Source of the DNA: Gaetbulibacter_A aestuarii
GTDB lineage: Bacteria > Bacteroidota > Bacteroidia > Flavobacteriales > Flavobacteriaceae
Assembly: GCF_039537665.1 (NCBI RefSeq)
Contig: NZ_BAABAY010000001.1
Span: 1,488,001 to 1,552,000, forward strand
DNA length: 64,000 nt
Direction: 5' to 3'
Of this stretch, positions 59,276 through 64,000 are shown one piece after another. How positions within the stretch are numbered: position 1 is the stretch's first letter; every line of letters begins with the position of its first letter. The position numbers and the translations under genes were made by a program. Under the pieces are notes generated by a model, which searched no databases, was not told the DNA's origin, and was given only the letters and a program-made list of their open reading frames with translations.

Positions 59276-59917
59276 CTAATAATATAATTCGTTTATAATG
59301 CCTTCTTTTTCTAAAGCTTTTATAATGGCTTTTACATATTTGTTTACTGAGGCATTTACCGAAGAAGGATCAACAAGATTGTAAGAGGCTACCCAAACCA
59401 GAGATTTTTTATTGGTGTCCTTAAGATTATAAAGTGTAGACTCAATTGTGTAAACCTTATATTTTTCATAATAACCTCGATCAAAATAGACATCCTGATA
59501 GAAATAATAATACCGGCCAAAACGTGGCCAGTAATAATTGCGGATGTACCAATCTCCGGTATAACTTGTTTTTTCATTGACACCCTTCACCGCTGAGATC
59601 AGAACGGCATCAAAACCTTCATGAGCTAGTTTGTTAACTTCCTTTTCAATGGTTTCTTCACTTTGTTTGGTATTAGTAAAGCTTGGAGCAAATACATTAT
59701 AACTTTCAACCGCATTTATACCACGGTCACGAAAGGCCGACTGTAATTGAGATTCAAAGGTTCTTCTGGCTGTCAGGTTATCCGTAACGCCAACAATCAA
59801 TACTTTTGTAGGTTGGAAATCAGTATAATTTGAGTTTCTCCAACTATCGATCATTCTTGAAGATGAGCAACTAAAACTCACTAAAATTATTCCTAATACA
59901 TAACTTAAATTTTTCAT
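59276..59917 (-). CDS. Lipoprotein of unknown function (paralog 1)
   Basis: This 213-residue lipoprotein (lipobox VSFSCSSSR) has a domain starting IDSWRNSNYTDFQPTKVLIV, then a fold with RRTFESQLQSAFRDRGINAV, SEETIEKEVNKLAHEGFDAV and VSLV-like strands. A Tyr-rich insertion near residues 130-150 (YYWPRFGRYYYFYQDVYFD) is followed by YTIESTLYNLKDTNKKSLVW. It is clearly related in sequence and order of blocks to the protein at 60827-61495. DUF4136-type envelope proteins look similar, but I do not assign the family firmly. Confidence 0.72.
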   Translation of the reverse strand: MKNLSYVLGIILVSFSCSSSRMIDSWRNSNYTDFQPTKVLIVGVTDNLTARRTFESQLQSAFRDRGINAVESYNVFAPSFTNTKQSEETIEKEVNKLAHEGFDAVLISAVKGVNEKTSYTGDWYIRNYYWPRFGRYYYFYQDVYFDRGYYEKYKVYTIESTLYNLKDTNKKSLVWVASYNLVDPSSVNASVNKYVKAIIKALEKEGIINELYY

Positions 59918-60030
59918 AACAAATCCTTTTAATTATGATATAAATGAACAATTTAAAGGTGAAATCTGAAATGATATTCATCACTTTAAAAGTCTTATAG
60001 CTGTTATAATTAGAGGTGTTTAATACCGGT

Positions 60031-60753
60031 TTAGGAGATCACACTGATGATTCCGATAAGAAGAATAAGTATCAATACGAAATTTCTAAATTGTTCTTGT
60101 GAAACCCGGGTAAGAATCCGTTTTCCTATATAAGTTCCAATAATACTAACGGCTATCAAAATAGGAACCAAATACATGTCGTGTTTATGCATGTAGCCAT
60201 TCAAATAATACACCACGGTTCTACTGGAATCTACAGCCATATCGATAACAGCGGAAGTGGCTATAAATTTATCTTTGTTCATTCTGAACGCGGCCAGGGT
60301 AATTCCGCGAATGGCTCCACCGGTTCCTAAGAGTCCTGCACTTAAACCGGAGAGCGATCCCCCAACGATGGCGTTTTTCGTTTTTGGTTGAATGTGAAGA
60401 TGTTTAAAAATGAGAAAGACTAAACTCAGGCTTATAAGAAAAAATCCGAGGAAGTAGGTCAGTATTTTAGGGTCGAAATACTTGCTTAAATAAGCTCCAA
60501 TGGATACAAATATCACCGCGGGAATACCGAGCGATACAATGATTTTTTTATCGATCCCTTTTTTGAAAAGTACAATTTTAGAGAGATTGCTAGACAAATG
60601 ATATAAAGCCGTGATGCCCAGAACGGATTGAAAATCGAAGAAAAAATTAGCAACAGGAACAAAAAAAACCGAAGATCCAAAACCACCTATCGTACCAATT
60701 ATCTCAGCAATAAATGATAGTACAATAAAGACAGGAAGGTATCGGGTAAGCAC
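60031..60753 (-). CDS. TauE/SafE family membrane permease
   Basis: This 240-residue protein has about eight membrane segments. Characteristic Gly-rich motifs are IIGTIGGFGSSVFFVP near residue 20 and GLSAGLLGTGGAIRGI near residue 135, marking the two internally repeated halves of TauE/SafE (DUF81) permeases. Family members export sulfite, sulfoacetate or other organosulfur anions; the substrate here is unknown. It lies between two paralogous lipoprotein genes, all on the same strand. Confidence 0.88.
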   Translation of the reverse strand: MLTRYLPVFIVLSFIAEIIGTIGGFGSSVFFVPVANFFFDFQSVLGITALYHLSSNLSKIVLFKKGIDKKIIVSLGIPAVIFVSIGAYLSKYFDPKILTYFLGFFLISLSLVFLIFKHLHIQPKTKNAIVGGSLSGLSAGLLGTGGAIRGITLAAFRMNKDKFIATSAVIDMAVDSSRTVVYYLNGYMHKHDMYLVPILIAVSIIGTYIGKRILTRVSQEQFRNFVLILILLIGIISVIS

Positions 60754-60826
60754 AATGGTTTACAGTTTTAAAAATTTACGATGTTATATTTTTCGGTACT
60801 AAAAACCTTTGGGGCAAAACCATTTT

Positions 60827-61495
60827 TTACTGGATTGCCGGATCGTGAACACCGGTATCAATAAAGCCTGGATTTATAAGTTGCTCTTCATCTAATATAA
60901 TCACAACCAATCGAACATACTCATTCACCGTATCATCTACTGAATTGGGATCGGTAACATCAATGTAACCTTTCCAGATCAGTTCTCTGGGATTGGTAGG
61001 GCATATACAATACATGGAAGTTTCAGTATGATAAATCGAATATTCTTCGTAATAATCAGGATTGTAATAAGCATCCTGATATTTCAAATAATCCTCTTTG
61101 AATTTGGTATAGCCCGGATCAAAACTCTTATAATTTGTTTTGTAGGCTATTTTATCTTCCACGCCAATCACTTTGGTCAATAAAATGGTATCGAATCCTT
61201 CATTGATGAGTTTGTCTTCCAAAGCACTAAGATCTTCTTCAGTTTTCTTTTCCGAAGTGAAAGATGCTCTCAAAAATTCTGAGCTTGTTACCGCGGCAAC
61301 ACCTCTAAGCTCATAAGCTTCTTTAAGTCCGTTTTCAAATTGTAATCTTGCTTTTTTATTTGAAGTCATGCCCACAATAAGAACTTTATTCGGACTATAG
61401 GTATCGATATCGGGGTTTTTCCAAAAATCATTAAACTCCAATGATGAACAACCAAGTGCTAAAAAACATAATCCTATGTATTTTAAGACTTTCAT
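60827..61495 (-). CDS. Lipoprotein of unknown function (paralog 2)
   Basis: This 222-residue lipoprotein (lipobox LALGCSSLE) shares its block order with the protein at 59276: DFWKNPDIDTYSPNKVLIVG, ARLQFENGLKEAYELRGVAAV, EEDLSALEDKLINEGFDTIL, a Tyr-rich loop (YLKYQDAYYNPDYYEEY), then a TE.SMY strand and WKGYIDVTDPNSVDDTVNEY. It has two Cys in a loop (CICP) that the paralog lacks. Function unknown; with the paralog it brackets the TauE/SafE permease gene. Confidence 0.72.
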   Translation of the reverse strand: MKVLKYIGLCFLALGCSSLEFNDFWKNPDIDTYSPNKVLIVGMTSNKKARLQFENGLKEAYELRGVAAVTSSEFLRASFTSEKKTEEDLSALEDKLINEGFDTILLTKVIGVEDKIAYKTNYKSFDPGYTKFKEDYLKYQDAYYNPDYYEEYSIYHTETSMYCICPTNPRELIWKGYIDVTDPNSVDDTVNEYVRLVVIILDEEQLINPGFIDTGVHDPAIQ

Positions 61496-61513
61496 GATGT
61501 TTTTATTATAATT

Positions 61514-61957
61514 CTATTCAAGCAGGCGCTTTTGTTTGCCCTCTTTTAGCACACCTTTTACAACAGTAAATAATTCTGTTTTTATGGTTTTATAGCGATC
61601 TAAAAAGTTTTTAACATTAATAATGAGTTTTACGTGTTTGTTCTTAAAGGCTTTTTCTTTATCAAATTCGTTGATGCCATCAACCATAATGCTTAAGCCT
61701 TTCTCATGATTTTTTACAATCTCCAAAAGAGCATCGGTTTCTTTTTGGATCTTGCTCAGTTTATCAATAACCTTTTTACTTTCAGCAAAGTGTTTTGAAT
61801 CGATAAGTTGTAGGGTATACGACTTTATAAGATCATCTAAAAACAGCTCTTCATCTTTGGCAAATTCCAATTCTGAAAGCCAATTTCTGGAATCTCTGTG
61901 CATGTTCTCAGCGTTTAACCAAACATCGTATTTGGCATTAATTTCTTTAGTTTCCAT
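61514..61957 (-). CDS. Hypothetical helical protein
   Basis: This 147-residue protein has no signal peptide and is predicted all-helical. It is strongly charged with heptad-like spacing (LSKIQKETDALLEIVKNHEK; FLDRYKTIKTELFTVVKGVL). I recognise no family. It is cytoplasmic by composition, lies between Hsp20 and a lipoprotein gene on the same strand, and resembles the helical protein at 62669 in style though not in clear sequence. Confidence 0.65.
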   Translation of the reverse strand: METKEINAKYDVWLNAENMHRDSRNWLSELEFAKDEELFLDDLIKSYTLQLIDSKHFAESKKVIDKLSKIQKETDALLEIVKNHEKGLSIMVDGINEFDKEKAFKNKHVKLIINVKNFLDRYKTIKTELFTVVKGVLKEGKQKRLLE

Positions 61958-62028
61958 GGCGTATTAGTTTAAAATTTTAAAAAAGCAGAAAGTAATATGA
62001 GGTTGATATTACTTTCTGCTTAAAAAGT

Positions 62029-62547
62029 TTAATCAACTTTAATTACTTTTTTAGGAGGTTCTTTTGTTACAGCTTCTTCTTTTTTAATCAATTTAAGTTT
62101 CAAGATGCCATCTTTGTAAGTTGCTTTTACATCTTGATCTAAATCTATTGAAGGTGGTAACATCATAGAACGTTGGAAAGATTTATAATTGAATTCGTTG
62201 CGAGCATATTCATTTTCTTTCACTTCTTTTTCTTCTTCTTTTTTACCTGAAATATGAAGTACATCATCTTCAATAGTCACATTAAAATCCTTTTTGTTGA
62301 ATCCGGGAGCTGCTAATTCAAACTCAAAATCTTTGTTATGTTCTTTAATATTCAATGCAGGCATCAAACTGTCATCTTCAAAGAAATCATCTTTAAAAAT
62401 ATCGTCGAAACGCATTAAATTATCAAAATTTGTGTTGAATAAGCTGCTGCCCCAAGGTCTTAAAAAGGTATTGCTCCATGGCGTAACCAAACGGTTTTCT
62501 GCTGGAGTCATTCTGTTACGCTTGCTGCGTTTTGCTAATGTTGTCAT
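62029..62547 (-). CDS. Hsp20/alpha-crystallin family small heat-shock protein
   Basis: This 172-residue ATP-independent holdase has the alpha-crystallin domain at about residues 62-160. It shows ELAAPGFNKKDFNVTIEDDVLHISG (quoted in part as APGFNKKDF and VLHISGKK), FQRSMMLPPSIDLDQDVKATY and the core YKDGILKLKLIKKE. A basic, Arg-rich N-terminus (AKRSKRNRMTPAENRLV) precedes it, and a C-terminal tail ends PPKKVIKVD. No CIRCE element was seen upstream; a palindrome TGATATATATCA lies at 62617-62628. Confidence 0.92.
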   Translation of the reverse strand: MTTLAKRSKRNRMTPAENRLVTPWSNTFLRPWGSSLFNTNFDNLMRFDDIFKDDFFEDDSLMPALNIKEHNKDFEFELAAPGFNKKDFNVTIEDDVLHISGKKEEEKEVKENEYARNEFNYKSFQRSMMLPPSIDLDQDVKATYKDGILKLKLIKKEEAVTKEPPKKVIKVD

Positions 62548-62668
62548 AATATTAATATTTTAAATTGAACATGTATTTTGCTCATTAAATATATCCAAGG
62601 AAGCGCCTTTTCACAATGATATATATCAGTCTGAACGGTTGCCTGAAGTTGTCCTGTTGATAATTTTT

Positions 62669-63085
62669 TTAGTTTATCAACACACTTTTTAGGTATGGAA
62701 ACAACTTGAATTTAAAGTCTGAAAGACTGTTTTGATAGTTTACAACCCGCATTTCCATAGTGTCCTGCGCCTTAATAAAAAAGTTATCGCAAGCCATATC
62801 CTGACATTCTAATTTATTTTTGATTAGATGTAAATGACTTTGAAGATCATTTAACAGGTCACTGCGTTTTTTCTCCAATACCTGAACTTCATTTTTAAAA
62901 CCTGAAAGGCGCTCATATAAATTAAGCATTTGACTTTTATAAATGGGCTTTTCCAACAGAACATCGTAGAACTCGAGTTCAATGTCCAGATTTTCCAATT
63001 TTGAAATGGCTTTCGTGATGTTATATTGCAGTTCTTCAATGGTTTTATTACCGTTGAAGCTTCTATAAAATTCTAATGTTTCCAT
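62669..63085 (-). CDS. Hypothetical coiled-coil protein
   Basis: I set the start at the ATG at 63085 (METLEFYRSFNGNKTIEELQ), just downstream of the MBL gene stop at 63103; a longer frame begins inside that gene. The result is 138 residues, helical, with long heptad stretches (ISKLENLDIELEFYDVLLEK; EVQVLEKKRSDLLNDLQSHL) and a Cys pair in CQDMACDNFF. No family recognised. It follows the MBL nuclease by 17 bp, so co-transcription is likely. Confidence 0.68.
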   Translation of the reverse strand: METLEFYRSFNGNKTIEELQYNITKAISKLENLDIELEFYDVLLEKPIYKSQMLNLYERLSGFKNEVQVLEKKRSDLLNDLQSHLHLIKNKLECQDMACDNFFIKAQDTMEMRVVNYQNSLSDFKFKLFPYLKSVLIN

Positions 63086-63102
63086 AACGTTTTCTTTTAA
63101 AA

Positions 63103-64000
63103 TTAGAGTATCAGTTTTTTTACATCGGCAAGTTTCGGGACAGTTACCTGCCATTTAAAAGTGGTTTCGATTTTCACTCTGAATGCATCCAGAGCTGTGG
63201 GTTCGCCATGAACTAGGAAAACCTGTTCAGGGATATTTTTTATGTTGCGCATCCAATCCAGTAACTCGTTCTGGTCGGCGTGTGCCGATAAACTTTGGAT
63301 ACTTTCTATGGTTGCTTTTACAGGATAGTATTTTCCAAATAAGCGAATTTCATGAGTGCCGTCCTGTAGCTGCCGGCCTCGGGTACCATCGGCTTGATAT
63401 CCGACTAGAAGGACGTTGGTAGTTGGTTCGTCAATTAATTGCTGCAAATAGGTGAGTACACGACCACCGGTAACCATGCCGCTTCCTGCAATTACAATTT
63501 TCGGACGTTTGTCGTCAATGGTTTCCCAGGTTTCCTGGTAGGATTCCAAAATGTTCACATGCTCACACATGTTGTGATATGCGGTCTCGGATAATTTGTG
63601 CCATTTTGGAAATCGGTGAAAAACATCCAGAACATTATTTCCCATAGGGCTGTCAACAAAAATGGGAATGTTCGGAATTTTATTAGTTTGATACAGTTTC
63701 CAGAGTAAATAGATCAGGGTTTGTAGTCGCTCCACCGCAAAACTAGGGATGATTAAATGGCCTCGGTTTTGGATGGTTTTTTTAATAAGTTTTGCCAATA
63801 TTCCGGAGACATCCTCTTTGGGGTGTAGTTTATCGCCATAGGTACTTTCCATGAATAGATAGTCGGCCCATTCCGGCTTTTTAGGATCATCCAAAAGATA
63901 ATCGTTTGGTCGGCCAACATCACCTGAGAAAACCACACGCTTACCAAAAAGATCTAATTCTATAAAAGTGGCACCGATAATATGGCCATTAAACTGAAAG
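63103..64000 (-). CDS. MBL-fold/beta-CASP RNA-processing exonuclease (partial, 5' end off window)
   Basis: The frame is open to the right edge, so the start lies outside; about 299 codons are visible. The upstream part continues the fold (FNGHIIGATFIELDLFGKRV), then VVFSGDVGRPNDYLL (MBL motif IV). The beta-CASP region follows (FAVERLQTLIYLLWKL, IFVDSPMGNNVLDVF), with motif A IVIAGSGMVTGGR and motif B region SLSAHADQNELLDW. The RMMBL C-terminal block is VFLVHGEPTALDAFR. These are the RNA-specific beta-CASP features; the N-terminal zinc motif HxHxDH is outside the window. Confidence 0.88.
   Translation of the reverse strand, partial: FQFNGHIIGATFIELDLFGKRVVFSGDVGRPNDYLLDDPKKPEWADYLFMESTYGDKLHPKEDVSGILAKLIKKTIQNRGHLIIPSFAVERLQTLIYLLWKLYQTNKIPNIPIFVDSPMGNNVLDVFHRFPKWHKLSETAYHNMCEHVNILESYQETWETIDDKRPKIVIAGSGMVTGGRVLTYLQQLIDEPTTNVLLVGYQADGTRGRQLQDGTHEIRLFGKYYPVKATIESIQSLSAHADQNELLDWMRNIKNIPEQVFLVHGEPTALDAFRVKIETTFKWQVTVPKLADVKKLIL

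Noticed and set aside
1..64000. CRISPR array, prophage or insertion sequence
   Set aside because: No regularly spaced repeats, transposase, integrase or phage structural genes were seen.

Overview
The window looks like ordinary chromosome of a marine-type member of the Flavobacteriaceae (Bacteroidota). The evidence is an AT-rich sequence, repeated TAnnTTTG promoter -7 boxes, few purine-rich ribosome-binding sites, a fused SecDF, the gliding lipoprotein GldI, two secreted proteins with type IX secretion (T9SS) C-terminal signals, many lipoproteins, and a heavy-metal RND pump fused to its outer-membrane channel. No phage, insertion sequence or CRISPR array was seen.

Layout. 1-3.0 kb: glutamyl/aspartyl-tRNA amidotransferase (gatB cut by the left edge, gatA, a divergent gatC-like gene), minus strand. 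3.6-12.8 kb: gyrB, a secreted metalloprotease on the opposite strand, an outer-membrane protein, malate dehydrogenase, an unknown protein and secDF. 12.9-17.1 kb, minus strand: DUF192 lipoprotein, lgt, a cyclophilin-FKBP lipoprotein, gldI and a DHH phosphoesterase. 17.3-19.5 kb: ndk, cold-shock protein, a dciA-like gene and recF. 19.6-26.1 kb, plus strand: TPR membrane protein, ribH, two small RFNY membrane proteins, mutL, two rhomboids and a membrane-anchored EEP hydrolase. 26.1-26.5 kb is a noncoding mosaic of dispersed repeats. 26.5-32.1 kb, minus strand: parA-parB-DUF5683-dapB-lepB-WbqC-DUF6122, apparently one operon. 32.4-35.1 kb: M16 peptidase. 35.2-40.3 kb, minus strand: uridine kinase, DivIC-like protein and both methylmalonyl-CoA mutase subunits with a lipoprotein gene between them. 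40.3-44.2 kb, minus strand: TonB-dependent receptor, PQQ-type sugar dehydrogenase and cytochrome c, a likely functional set. 44.3-44.6 kb: tRNA-Pro(UGG), followed by a second copy of its 3' end and terminator. 44.6-52.3 kb, minus strand: two-component system and metal efflux RND pump. 52.5-58.8 kb, plus strand: a run of secreted or outer-membrane proteins, two with T9SS signals. 58.9-64 kb, minus strand: lipoproteins, TauE/SafE permease, Hsp20, coiled-coil proteins and an MBL/beta-CASP nuclease cut by the right edge, resembling a stress-related cluster.

Most genes are housekeeping and ordinary. The least ordinary signals are: (1) a 61-bp duplication of the tRNA-Pro 3' end in which the 29-bp terminator hairpin is exactly inverted between copies; (2) a 20-bp perfect palindrome inserted cleanly inside a dispersed repeat; (3) a GatC-like protein that keeps only the C-terminal GatC signature; (4) a 922-residue T9SS protein with a tandemly duplicated domain of about 320 residues that I cannot name; (5) the receptor/PQQ-dehydrogenase/cytochrome set, which suggests PQQ scavenging. 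All family names come from reading motifs; no database search was run.
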